The translations under genes were made by a program, and so were the position numbers. DNA of 64,000 nucleotides from Isoetes taiwanensis (Eukaryota; Streptophyta; Lycopodiopsida; Isoetales; Isoetaceae). Position 1 is the first letter of the stretch, and each line of letters opens with the position of its first letter. This document shows positions 48,330 to 60,300 of the stretch, piece after piece. The notes beneath the pieces are model-generated. The model was not told where the DNA came from and ran no database searches. It saw nothing but the letters and a program-made list of their open reading frames with translations. The DNA lies in assembly GCA_021234155.1 (NCBI GenBank), contig JAJEKV010000056.1, positions 4,449,330 through 4,513,329 of the forward strand. Reading direction: 5' to 3'.

Positions 48330-49330
48330 TGGCAGTGATCAGAGGTCCCAATTGCGCTGCCAATTTATTATCACTGGGGCCGCTGGAGCAGCTCATCCTT
48401 CTCTGTCAGCGATTTCTTTAGGCGATTCGTTTGTTTGTCCAAGCCATATAGCTTTCTTTTGAGTTTTTATGTCAGATGCTTTTCTTTCTATGGCAGATCA
48501 ACTCGCCTGCTACACGGCATGCTAGGCTACAAAATATTTTTGTTTTCTAGAGTTCTTAAAATGGATTTTGATCCACAAACATGGCAGGATCCGGCGGTTT
48601 TAGCAGCAACCGGATATGGCAGAGATTTTGGCTAGGGCACAAGATCCGATTTTCTCAGAGCAATGTTTTATTTTTTGTTCTACAGGTTAAAGATTCAGGT
48701 AGATTGGGGTTTTCGGCAGAGAAGACCTATCTTGGCTATGGCAGTGCCAAATCGGCAGGATTATGGCCGATTTCATCCCTCCATAGCTCTGTTTTCTTTT
48801 TATTTCGCAGGTTAAGCTTCAACCCAGTCGTTTTTTAGCCCAGAGCAGGCCGATTTGATATGCTTGGAGGATTCTGGCTTCAAGCAGTGGCAGCTTTTTT
48901 CTCTCTTGCAGGTACGGCGATGGACGGCTTCCGGAATCTGCTGCAATATCCATCTTCCTCTTTTCTTTAATCTCTGCAGGTTCCGATGAAGGCAGCTAAT
49001 AGGGTAGGTTCTAATTTTGTTTGCAACCTGGCAAGAAAATGACAAAGCCTTTACAGAGGGATTGGCTTCGGATTTTGTCTTGCAGGTCCGCCAGCATTTA
49101 GGCTTCGATCCTTCTTTGTCTTCCATGGCTATAGCATATTAGAGCATAATAGATTCTTTGTCTTCCAGATTCTAAGCTTGTGTTCGGCAGATTCTTGGCC
49201 TTGACTGAGAGCTCTATGCCCATATTTTGAGGAAGAAATGCAAAGTTTGAGGGCCAGAGCGCTGTTTTAATATGTCTGTGTGTGGGGACAGAGGGTAACA
49301 TTATTGGGTGTTTTGTTTTGTTCAGGTAGG
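48330..49330 (+). repeat. Series of eight splice-acceptor-like sites
   Basis: Polypyrimidine tracts followed by CAG, six of them CAGGT, end at 48335, 48496, 48685, 48810, 48911, 48979, 49085 and 49325. The intervals look weakly related but I could not derive a clean consensus unit or a continuous reading frame. Confidence 0.4.
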
Positions 49331-51290
49331 CAACCCAGCAATTGGCGAAAGGCCAAAGGAGCTCCTTTCGTTCCAAAACTATCCAGGCAGCCAAGTCTAG
49401 CCATACACGGACAAGGCAAGCATGCACTTGCCACTTCATAAGCTATGTGAAGGTTCCATAGTGTCTGTAGCTATATTATCTTCCATACCTTGCTCTGAAT
49501 TTCCTCCCATGTTGCCAAGAGAAATAAACTTCTTGCTGCCTCGATCTTAGGAGCAAGAGCAACCAGGTAATGAATTGAGCGGGATCCCAGCTTTCTTGAC
49601 AAGTTCAAGCATTCTGTACACGGTTAAGTGGCTTGTTGGAGGCCATAGAATGGCAGAATAGAATCGTTGCCACAGACTTGTGTGGCTTGGCGAAATGGGC
49701 GCAGGCAGGCCTGTGTCTTCTTGTTGTGATGAAATGCCCTTCTTGAAGATTTTTTTATGCCACTGTGGCCATGCCATGGCATATGCATATTTGGCGGTTC
49801 CAGCATAGTGCATTTCGAGAATCAATCCTCCAGTTTCCTGGGAACCCTAGTCGGTATAACATCGCTTTTTGACTTCAACTAGATTTAGCTGTGGCTTTTT
49901 TTGTTTACAGAGTAGAAAGTTCTTCGATACCTTATGAAGCCAAACCTGTGGTATTTTTTTGCACCACTATTCTTGGTATTATGACTTGAAGAGCTCGTTC
50001 AGGATGGAATATTTTCCGTGCATCCCTTCGTTCATGTTGCTGATGTTGCCGTCTTCATTAATAAGCAAGTCTTCATTAATAAGCAAATCCAGAGACCGAA
50101 ATTGAAGAGCAAAGATGAGTATAGGCCCCACCGGCTCATTCTTAAAACATCATTTTAGTTTACCTTTTGAGCGTCCAACACTCAGTTATCAGCACATTTT
50201 AGTTGGGTCTAACTTTTAGATGTAACCCAATTTTTAGGTTCCCAAGATATTTTCTTTTAATCCATGCAATGATCCTAGATATATAGAGACAATTTTAAAC
50301 ATCCACGGAGATTTTTGATCTTAGGAGGCATGTATTTTCTTAGTTATGGCACGGCGCCTTTTTTGCACAACTATACGTAAACTATATGTAATGCATGTCA
50401 TTTTCTATTCTATTGTATTCTATTCTATTAAGCTTTTTTTTATATAATAAAGTTTTGATGTACATCTCTTGTGAATTCAACCCTAGATTGGAAAGTTTCA
50501 ATTTCATCATTCAATTTGAGGGGTCACAATGCTTCATATGTATAGTTGCTTTGGACCCATATATGAATATGTTTTATTTAACTGCAGCCACATCTTCTGC
50601 CCTGATTGGTATGGGGGTGACCAAATCCACCGGATCTTCCTGATATCTATGATGGCGAATTTGCCTGGCTCTATAACATCATCTGCTACATTATGATGGC
50701 AACAGAAGAGCTCTTTTACCAACTCATGTAAATTAGAGGCATTTGCTTAGAAAATTGTTTTCCAAAGGCAGTTTGGAGTTGTTCATATTCAACAAGCAAG
50801 CTTGCATTAGGGGCATTGCAAATTGCTTTCCTCAGTTTGGAGTTATTCATATTCAATAATATATCTACTATACTTTACAGAGTACATTTGGTCTAATAGT
50901 GCATGCATCAAGACATGAAAGAGGTATTGCATGGTGTATTTGGTAATCTTTCATTGGCAAGAAGTTTAAAGCTACATTGGCCTTCTATGTTTTTCCAAAA
51001 CGAATGTAAAAGACAAAAAATGTAGACTTTAAAAAGAACTTGCTAAAATAGAAATATTGTACCATAGAGAACCGTAGGTATCGTAAGAATGCGCAGAGAT
51101 TTAAAAATTTTGAAAAATCTTGCGATTTATCATTTGTCTTGGATTGTTGGCTAATTTTCATCTTAAAACATCTTTTGTACCACTATTTTATTAGCTCCAG
51201 TTGCCTTCTTACGTCCAGCTTGAATTTAACTATGTGCACCATGAAACTAAAATTTGAGTGAGGACGTACTCAAAGTTGACTAATTTCACA
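49331..51290. other. Intergenic, no supported gene
   Basis: Open frames near 49547-49825 and 50395-50722 lack domains. A CTATT microsatellite lies near 50405-50430. Confidence 0.5.
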
Positions 51291-51299
51291 AAAAAAACA

Positions 51300-52205
51300 C
51301 TACACTATAGAAGTTCTATTTTTGAGGAATCCAAGGAATATCCAAGCAAGTTTAGTGAATCTAGGCAAATTTTGACAAAAGTCGAGCAATTGTGCAAAAT
51401 CTAGGAGCTAAGGAATCTAAGGGAAGCTTCGTGGAATCTTAAAGAATCTAGGAGAAAATCTATAAAATGTTAAGAGAATATTAGTTTTTGGAATCTATAG
51501 CAATCTTTGTAGAATCTTTAAGAATCTAAGGAATTTATCGAAAATCCTAAGATAATCTTAAAGAATCTAGTGGAATCTTGAACGAATCTAGGGGAATCTT
51601 GAGGAAATCTAGTTTATAGAATCTTAAATAGTCTTAGAGAATCTTAATGGGATCTAGGAGAATCTTGTCGCAAATTTCTCTAAAACCCATTCTTAGACAA
51701 CATATGTACACGGCACTCAAATAAGCATACTATACCAATTCCATCAAGAGGAATTAAAAATGCCATCAAATCCATATGAAGGAGCATATACAAGCTTATT
51801 TGAATATCAAGACAAAAGCCTAGCAAAAATTATGTTTGGCATCTGGCTATCTCTTCAGTAATTTGTGTAACCAAGTTTATAAACCTACTCTTGCATCGCA
51901 ATCTCATAAAATCTAGGGGAATATAACGAAATCTCATAAAATCAAAGGGAAGCTCAGGGAATCCAAAAGAATCTTCATAGAATCTAAGAGAATCCCATAA
52001 AACCTAAGGAAGTCTCATGAAATCTAAGGGTACTTATGAGATGCTAAGGGAATCTTTATAAAATCTTTGGAAATCTACACTATAGGAATCTTGAGGTAAT
52101 CTTTGCAATCTTGAAAAATTCACCGACAGCAGCTTGCATCGTACGAACATGCACCGTAGGAACATGCACCGTAGGACGTGCTAAATTTCTTGTATATATA
52201 TATCA
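51300..52205 (+). repeat. AATCT minisatellite, block 2, with its terminal sequence
   Basis: Degenerate GAATCTAAGGGAATC repeats end at ACCGTAGGAACATGCACCGT, then GGACGTGCTAAATTTCTTG and TATATATA. The reverse complement of this end is found at 35471-35512, which fixes it as a true element terminus. Confidence 0.75.
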
Positions 52206-52700
52206 TTATATATATAAAACTATTCTATGTGTGCCAGGAAAGGATGTACCCATGCTATATAGAGATTAATGCCAGCCGTCCGATTGGAGATGGAGGGCCA
52301 TGATGCCGCCACCTCATAGGAGAGGTCATGCATGGGCATATAAATATGATGGGGGGCATGTATAGGGGCATGCACCATGTCTTTAAGCCGTCGGATCAAA
52401 AGGGGAGGAGAAATCATGGCCCTAAATTTTTATAAGGAAAGGCAAGGAAGCTTCCTCAAAAGTGGATTTGGTGCAATCAATCTTAACCATTAGATCAAAA
52501 GGGGGGAGCACAAATCCTAGCCATTCATTTTTATAATAAATTAGATTTTTTTATATTAAAGGAGGTGAGGTGGCACCCTTTATTTAATGAAAAGATAACT
52601 CATTAATTATGAAGCTTTCTTGGAAGCGTCCTTTTTTGTGTCGCCTTCAAACGACTTTATCTTGCGGTGGAGGTCTCGGATCAAAGTGGGACCCACGCCG
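52206..52700 (+). repeat. GCCGTCC-rich module, copy 3
   Basis: ATTATATATATAAAACTATTCTATG leads to TAGAGATTAATGCCAGCCGTCC, GCCGCCACCTCATAGG, GGGGGGCATGTATAGGGGC and AAGCCGTCGGATCAAAAG. The order of motifs follows copy 2. Confidence 0.7.
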
Positions 52701-52759
52701 TTGGATTCCTCTCATCAAATGCTTTCCAATGACTAGTGGTTTGGCATCATTCCGTGCAA

Positions 52760-54620
52760 TGTTGGATAATCTGGGGGAATATTCATAGAATCTAAGGGAA
52801 TTTGAGAGATATTGGGATAATCTTTGAAAATTAAGGGAATCTCAAGAGAATCTTAAGGAATCTATGGGAATCTCAAAAGAATCTAGGGGAATCTAAGAAA
52901 ACCTTCAAAAAATGTTTAAGAATCGAGGGAAAGCTCGATGGAATTTTAGAGATCTAAGAGGATCTTCATAGAACTTAAGGGAATCTATAAAAATCTACAT
53001 AGAATCTTGGGGAATCTAAACGAATCTTCAAATAATCTTTGAAAATCTAGGGGAATCTTTACAGAACCTTAAGAATCTAGGGGGATCTTTGTGGAATCTT
53101 AGGGAATCACAGGAGATTCCAAGGGATCTAGGGGAATCTTTGACAGTAGATGCGTTCTATAGGGGAATCTTATAGAATCTAAGGGAATCTACAAGAATCT
53201 ACATGGAATCTTGGAGAATCTAGAGGAATCTTAGGATAATATTTGGAAATCTAAGGGACTCTCAAGAGAATATTTCAGAATCTAAAGGAATCTAGACGAA
53301 TCTTGGGATAACCTTTGGAACCAAGGAAATGTCAAGAGAATCTTAAGGAATCTATGACAATCAAAAGAGTATAGGGGAATCTAAGAGTATCTTCAAAAAA
53401 TATTTGAGAATCTAAGGGAATCTGATGGAATCTTAGAGAATGTAGTGGAATCTTGATAGAATCTAAGGGAATCTAGGAGAATCTACATAGAATCTTAGGG
53501 AGTCTAAAAGAATCTTCAGATAATCTTTGAAAATCTAGGGGAATCTTTGTAGAACCTTAAGAATCTAGGGGATGTTTATGGAATTTTATGGAATTTAGGG
53601 GAATCCAAGGGGATCTAGGGGAATCTTTGACACCCTAAGCGAATCTTCAAATAATCTTTGAAAATCTAGGGGAATCTTTATAGAACCTTAAGAATCTAGG
53701 GGGAATCTTAGGGAATCGCAGGACATTCCAAGGGATCTAGGGGAATCTTTGACAGTAGGTGTGTTCTACATGGGAATCTTCATAGAATCTAAGGGAATCT
53801 AGAAGAATCTACATGGAATCTTGGAGAATCTAGAGGAATCTTAGGATAATATTTGGGAATCTAAGGGAATCTCAAGAGAGTATTTAAGAATCTAAAGGAA
53901 TCTAGAGGAATCTTGGGATAACCTTTGGAATCAAGAAAATGTCAAGAGAATCCTAACGAATCTATGGGAATCAAAAGAATATAGAGGAATCTAAGAGAAT
54001 CTTCAATAAATATTTGAGAATCAGGAAGAATCTTTATGGAATCTTAGAGAATCTAGTGGAATCTTGATAGAATCTAAAGGAATCTAGGAGAATCTACATA
54101 GAATCTTAGGGAATCTAAAGGAATCTTCTGACAAGCTTTGAAAATCTAGGGGAATCTTTGTAGAACCTTAAGAATCTAGGGGATGTTTATGGAATTTTAG
54201 GGAATTTAGGGGGAATCCAAGGGGGTCTAGGGGAATCTTTGACACTAGGTGTGTTCTACAGAGGGAGCTTCATAGAATCTAAGGAAATCTTGAAGAATCT
54301 ACATGGAATCTTGAGGAATCTTAGAATAATCGTTGGGAATCTAGGGGAATCTCAAGAGAATCTTTAAGAATCTAAGGGAATCTTCATAAAATCTTTGAGT
54401 ATCTAGAGAATCTTGGTGGAATCTTAGAGAATATCTATAGAATCTTCATCGCATGACTTTAAATTTGACTTCTACTCGAATTTGTACAATTCCTCGAGGA
54501 ATAATCCGCGAATCTTGGGGAATATAAGCGAACATTGATGGAATCGCATAGTATCTAGGGAAATTTTTCTAGAGTCTTTGGAGAAACTTGGAGAATCTTT
54601 ATAGGATCTTCGTTGGATGG
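52760..54620 (+). repeat. AATCT minisatellite, block 3, with higher-order repeats
   Basis: Almost the whole 1.86 kb is built from 10-30 bp degenerate GAATCT(A/T)(A/G)GGGAATCTT units. A higher-order unit of roughly 500-600 bp recurs: ATCTTTGACAGTAG(A/G)TG(C/T)GTTCTA at 53137 and 53744, its variant at 54235, and a truncated ATCTTTGACACC at 53624. Blocks containing GGAATCTACATGGAATCTTG accompany each. Confidence 0.85.
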
Positions 54621-55150
54621 CAATGTGCCTCTTTTAATCTTCATTTAGGATGCAAAGGTTAAAGATGAGAGAGAAGAATGGTTGCTGAGCTCACCATAAA
54701 TTTTCATAATAAATGAGAAAATATTGAGGAATCCGAAATTACCTTTATATAAAATGTCTATCAAGATCATGTCTATCTTTGTGGAATGCTGACAGATTTC
54801 AAGTAATGTATGATTCTAGAAAAACCAAGAATAGATCAACTCATTCATGATATACATGATTGATAGATAATACTTTTGTTCCAATCAATGACTGCCTCTA
54901 GAATCTCTACTATGATTTCTTTTTTAGCAGAAAACAATGGAGTTGAGGATTCCTAGCCTAAAAACCTAGAAGGTTATATCAGATAGTATAGATAGTGGTG
55001 TGTGTATTTAGCATTGATAGTGGTGTGTGTATTAGGAGGTCATAGTTCAACTCGGTTGAATTCTATTTGAACAAACAAAATTTAATATTTACCTGTGACT
55101 TCTTCTAATTTAATTCTTCACACTCAACTTTAGATATTGATCTGTTTAAG
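54621..55150. other. AT-rich spacer, nothing recognised
   Basis: A GATAGTGGTGTGTGTATT motif is duplicated near 54993-55034. No open frame of note. Confidence 0.4.
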
Positions 55151-55254
55151 CTTGGATTTTGCTCCAAGATGTCCATGAACCATACTTCATAAACCCATTG
55201 ATAGTACAAAAACTTGTATATATCTATTATTATCACTCATCACTCATATATATA
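55151..55254 (+). repeat. Terminal module of the 6-kb repeat family, solo copy
   Basis: GGATTTTGCTCCAAGATGT, CCATTGATAGTACAAAAACT and TGTATATATC match the ends of the 6-kb repeats at 35398-35468 and 62636-62708, without the rest of the repeat. Confidence 0.75.
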
Positions 55255-55560
55255 CAATTATATTGGCTCTACCAACATGTTGGTAGAGATTGATCTCGGC
55301 CGTCCATCTCTGAGATGGACGGTCCAGACGGTGACACCTCGTATCACCCCAAGCAGCCCCCTGATTTGGGGCTTTTAATCTCGGCCCTTGACATTGGGGC
55401 ATTTCATCTCGACCGTCCATCTCGGATATTGTGTGTAGAGTGTGTAGACATTTTTAATCCTGGCCGTCCATCTCAGATCTGGACGGCCCACGTTAAAAGC
55501 CCCAATTCGATTTCTCCATCGAATCTTATCTGATGGACGACTGTTGTGGCTTGCCCTAGT
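55255..55560 (+). repeat. GCCGTCC-rich module, copy 4, with two palindromes
   Basis: After TATATATACAATTATAT come TACCAACATGTTGGTA (perfect palindrome, 55270-55285) and a 23-base palindrome centred on CCATCTCTGAGATGG (55300-55322). CCAAGCAGCCCCC and GGGGCTTTTAATCTCGGCCC follow. The second palindrome recurs exactly at 62941-62963. Confidence 0.8.
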
Positions 55561-57339
55561 CAATTGCTTTCGGTCCGGCTATGGCGCAGGCGAAATCTCC
55601 TCATCAATCTCAACGTATCTAGCATCGGGTATGTAGCACGGGTAAACGGCCCCTCCGACTCCGGCTTCTCAAGATGCTCTCGCCCCTCAAGTACCGGCCA
55701 GGTCGGCCACAAAACCTTGCTAAAAATGACGATCCGCCCTATTTTGATTTGATTTCATATAACCGTCTTGCTTTAGAGGTGTTTTTTGAATGGAGTAGTG
55801 TTGTGGAGGAAAGATCTCGCCCGGGGGGATTGGTCGGCTTTGTTCCCCGACAAGAAGGTTTTTGCCTTTTGCTTAAGCTGAAATTTTTTCGCCGTCCGCT
55901 TAATCCGCATGGCGAACTGTGGTTGGCCAAATTTTTATGGCAAGACCTGCGGTGTTTGGATTTAGAGCACATATTGTGCCGCCTTTGATCGGGCAATGAT
56001 GTTTTCAAGTGGAGGTTAATAGATGACGAAGTTGCTTTTGCCATGCTAGAGCCAATGATGTTTTTCGTGTATAATTATTCTACCTACATGAATTTGGTAA
56101 TTATTCAGAGGTATAAAGCTATCGCCGAAAGCAGATTGGGTAATCAAACGTTGAACCGCACTTAGTGGTTTCATTGCTCATTCATGCAAAGAACATGCTT
56201 TTAACGATATGGACCATGCATTTTATCTTACAAACAGAGGTTAGTGATATGATGCAACATTTTTTCTTGTTGCAAGCTTGGTCGTGATATATCTCGCTTC
56301 TATAGTAGATGACCTTGCAAGCTAGTTACGCCATGCTTTTTGTTTTGAGGCTCTTATTATTCCTTCAGGAAGCTGATCTAAAACTGCTGATCATCAAGTT
56401 ATTGAGCTTTCATATTTTCGTAAATGGAATGGAGTTGGGTCATCTTTTAACAGGGCCATGGACTTTGGTAACATACACAGTGTGTCCTGATAATGTCTTC
56501 AACTGTCTTGACAAATATTTCCCCGAAAGTATTGGGTTTATGCATTATAATCTTTTCTTTTCACATTGCTGTATATATGCAAATATGTGGCTTAATTGGT
56601 GATTTTGAACCTTGAAACTTTGTGTGTAGCCCCTATCTTCTCGCTCATGCACTTGGTAGAAAAGATGATGGAAGCCGGGAATGGGCAACGAAAATCGGTA
56701 TATCACCCGCTCCTCGATATCAAGATGCAAATGAAGTGCCAAAAATAACATTTCATTTTGTTCACCACTTCAACTTTATGCACTTTATGAGATTAACCGC
56801 TTCGGTGATGTGCCTTTGTGAATTCAAGGCGCATGTCTCGAGGAGCCTATGGACGTGGGCACATGGCTCACATTAGAAGAAGTAGATGACTATGATTAAT
56901 CGCGTGCTTCATTATATGACTTGGTCTTCTTTAGTTTCGTTCCTAAGGTATTTTGACATTTATTCATGGTAGCCTCCTCGTAATTTAGACACCATCAAAA
57001 GTTTAGAATTTATGTTCACACTCCTCGCTTTTCGAGTCCATGCTTGTGCTTTTTCGAGAAATGTGCTTTGGAAAATGGAAACATTGGATATGACTACGTT
57101 TCAACCGTTTTAGGAATGAAGTGTTAGTGTGCAAATTCTGCAACGCTCATCCTAGGGTTAAAAACGCCTTCTCAGAATCGTCTTTACCGTGGTGCATATG
57201 TAAATTGATATTCTACTTAACCGAAGTGGCCAAACTGTACCCCCATATATGAACCTAGTTTTGCTCTTGCCTTCACCGTCTAACCAAGGTGTTTCAAATG
57301 GCTTCTGTATGCACCTTCCACAATACAATAAAGTTTTAT
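55561..57339. other. Gene-like but unassigned sequence
   Basis: A 104-codon frame at 55674-55988 has a coding-like composition (YFDLISYNRLALEVFFEW, FCLLLKLKFF) and could be a captured exon; no family recognised. A frame at 56309-56602 has no domain. No splice chain could be established. Confidence 0.3.
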
Positions 57340-60300
57340 TGTTTCTTGTGCCATGTAGCTGAAACATTATGCTATCCAGGAAATCCAGAAAATTGTGCAA
57401 TCCAAATTTTGGAATCTTCAACTAAATCTTGCATATTTGCTAGTTTCAAACATGTTTGGTATCTCAGTTGTTGACCAAACTTCAGAGGAGCTGTCTGTTC
57501 AGGATTTTATCCTCTTATGCCTTTATGCCTTTTCTTTTTTTGCCAGACTTGAGGCTTGTTTAAATCGGGAGGCCAGACATGGTGGATGATCAATGGACCA
57601 AGAGAGTAAGAACGAAGTCGGTTGTCAAGCATTTTGATCAATCCTTCTCCAGAGTACACATGGAATGCAAGCTATTTGTAGGAGTATTGCGCACCCACAA
57701 CGTTATGCCATTGGATGCAGAGTTAGGCTAAGATCATAGTAAGCATCTTATCGCTTTATATTTTTGCTACGAAACATCTTGAAAATGCGTTTCTTTGCCA
57801 GCTCTTTGGTGAACCATTTTGGATATGTGACGGAGCTTGTGAACTGGCTGGCTATAGCAGGTAAGATCTTCTGGCATTATATTTAGCTTTGAGCCATGTT
57901 TTTTCTCCCCTGAAGTTGTTTGATTAATACTATCTTTTCATGCAGGTTATTTGTGTGCCACATATATGTAAATCATAAGCGGAATAGAGTCTAGCCAGAG
58001 AGGACAATGTAACAGAACCTTCTATTTGTATTCTTAACAAAATATCATCTTGGTGAATCAAATGCAAATTTGTTTTGATTCACTCAAACGTTCCAGTTTG
58101 CATTATGTAGTTCCAAGTTTTTGAAATTTAGAAGCTTGATTAACTTCTGTATCTTCAGGTGTGAAGCACTTTGAAGCCACATGGATTGGACAGGTGCAGA
58201 ATGAAAAGGGAACTTGGACAGTTTGAGTATCGCATCATAGCATGCAAAAGATGTAGTCAAGTTAGCAAAAGACGAGAACTGGGGAAAAGGTGAGGTTTTT
58301 GCATTTGAGCCCAATGTCCGGCGATTATGTTGTGTCGGCCTGTTACCTTTCATAGAGATTTTCTTTGTCGATTAATGGCATATATTTGTGCAAACAGATA
58401 TGTAGGTTTTGATTTTGAATGCGGGTCGAAAAACCCGCCGAGATAACTTGCTGAAAGTCGGGGCTATCATTGTAAATGTTTTCGATGTCACAAACCGGGC
58501 CAATGCCATTAGTCATGTATGGTCCAAACGTTTGAGATGATCCGGACACTCATGTTAGTCGCCCCGGACATTGATCCATTGCGGAAACATGAAATGCATT
58601 GCGTGTACTAGCCCAAGAATATTAGTTTGGTCCCCTTAATTGAACAAGTAGGCAATCCATCGTAAAATGAATTAAACAGCTCTTAAGATTTCATTTTCAC
58701 CATGTAAGAAGCAATAATAACCGGCTGGTGGAATATTCGTGATTGATTTACTTGTCAGGCACATTCTATATGCTCGCATTATGGTGTGAGCTTCTTTAGT
58801 CGATTTGAGGGTGCTAGGTTAGGAAGATACTTGAAAAGATTTTTGATCTTTCTATTGCCGATCGGGTTTTGGATCCGAAGAGCGGCTATTTCGAGAGATC
58901 CGGCGAGATCTTTAATATTCATATATTAGATGATTAAAAGAATAATTTATTAGGTTGCTAGGAAAAGAAGGATGTTGGAAACCGAGGATGGATGGGTTTG
59001 AGCTCCTTATTCGCAGACATCGCTCCTTACGCACACACACTAGAGCCTTTTGCAATCTTTGCTTTTTAATGGGAAGACCACTAGAGCCCTTTCCAACATG
59101 ATGGTGAACAATTTTGTGTGACCATCATGTCTTTATAAAATGACTGGAGCCTTTTTCGATCCTCATGTATACACTCGATCCTCATGTATACACCGAACAC
59201 CTTCCTGGAACCATCATATTGGAAACGGGAAGAATTGATCGGCTAGCAAACCTAGGACCTTTCGTTACCAAGTCAAGTGCCCCGCCATCGAAGCTACCAA
59301 CTTGTGAGTGCACATTGCATATATTTTCCAACCGCCTAGAGATGAGAAAAGTAATTAATAAATCAATAGATAGGAAAAATGGGTTCGGGGAGTTAAATTT
59401 GTCCTTTGCATGTCGCTCGTGAGCCCGCACATCTCTAACTAAAATACCTTCATTTAGTGGTTCTGTTTGCCTTAATTTTGCAATGCTATGATAAATTGCT
59501 TCGTGGCATGAGCCATGATGTGATTGTAGATGTGTCAATGAAGCAGATGCTTGCCTCCCATGTATCATTAATGCCTATTATCTAATTTATTTTATCTAAT
59601 TTACTTTCTCTAATTTATAAAAGTTACATTGTTTTATTTAGGTCAGCTTGAATAAGCTCACATATCTTTGGAGATTTTGGTTTAATTAAAGAGGTAAATT
59701 ATGAAACATCTCTTAGAATAGCTCCAAATGCTCTGGTTGGCTCTGTTATTGCAAGCAAGTTTTTGGTCCATTGCTACAAGACCGACCAGTTCCATAGTAT
59801 TAATGAGAGTGTTTATAGATCCGCCTTCCTCAAATCCCATATTTGTAAAGTGAAATGTTGTGCTCGCAAGTATTTATGTTCTCATATGATGCTTTGCATC
59901 TAATTATATGAAGATAAAATTAGATGCGATAAAATTATGTTACCGTGTTGGCGATCTATTTAGTAAATTGGCGTGCATGCTTTTTATTGCGGCAAAGACT
60001 TGATGATCCACGTAAATGGGAAGTTCTTGAGCATCTACATTTGGGTTTATCCTTCTCTTATGCCCGATTAGATGTCGGACCAAGCCCCGTAATTCCGTGG
60101 CCTTCCTCTTAAGTATGATCGCGAAATGGTCCGCCATGGCAAGTGCATAAATGTCTTTGTTCAATGTGGATCTTTGTACTTGATACACATATAGACACGC
60201 GCGCAGTCGCTTTTAAATCCTCGCTCGTTGGGCTTTTGCCATAGTTTTGTGATTTATTTGTGGATCCTTATTTTTACCGGGAAGCCTCCTTCTCATTGGG

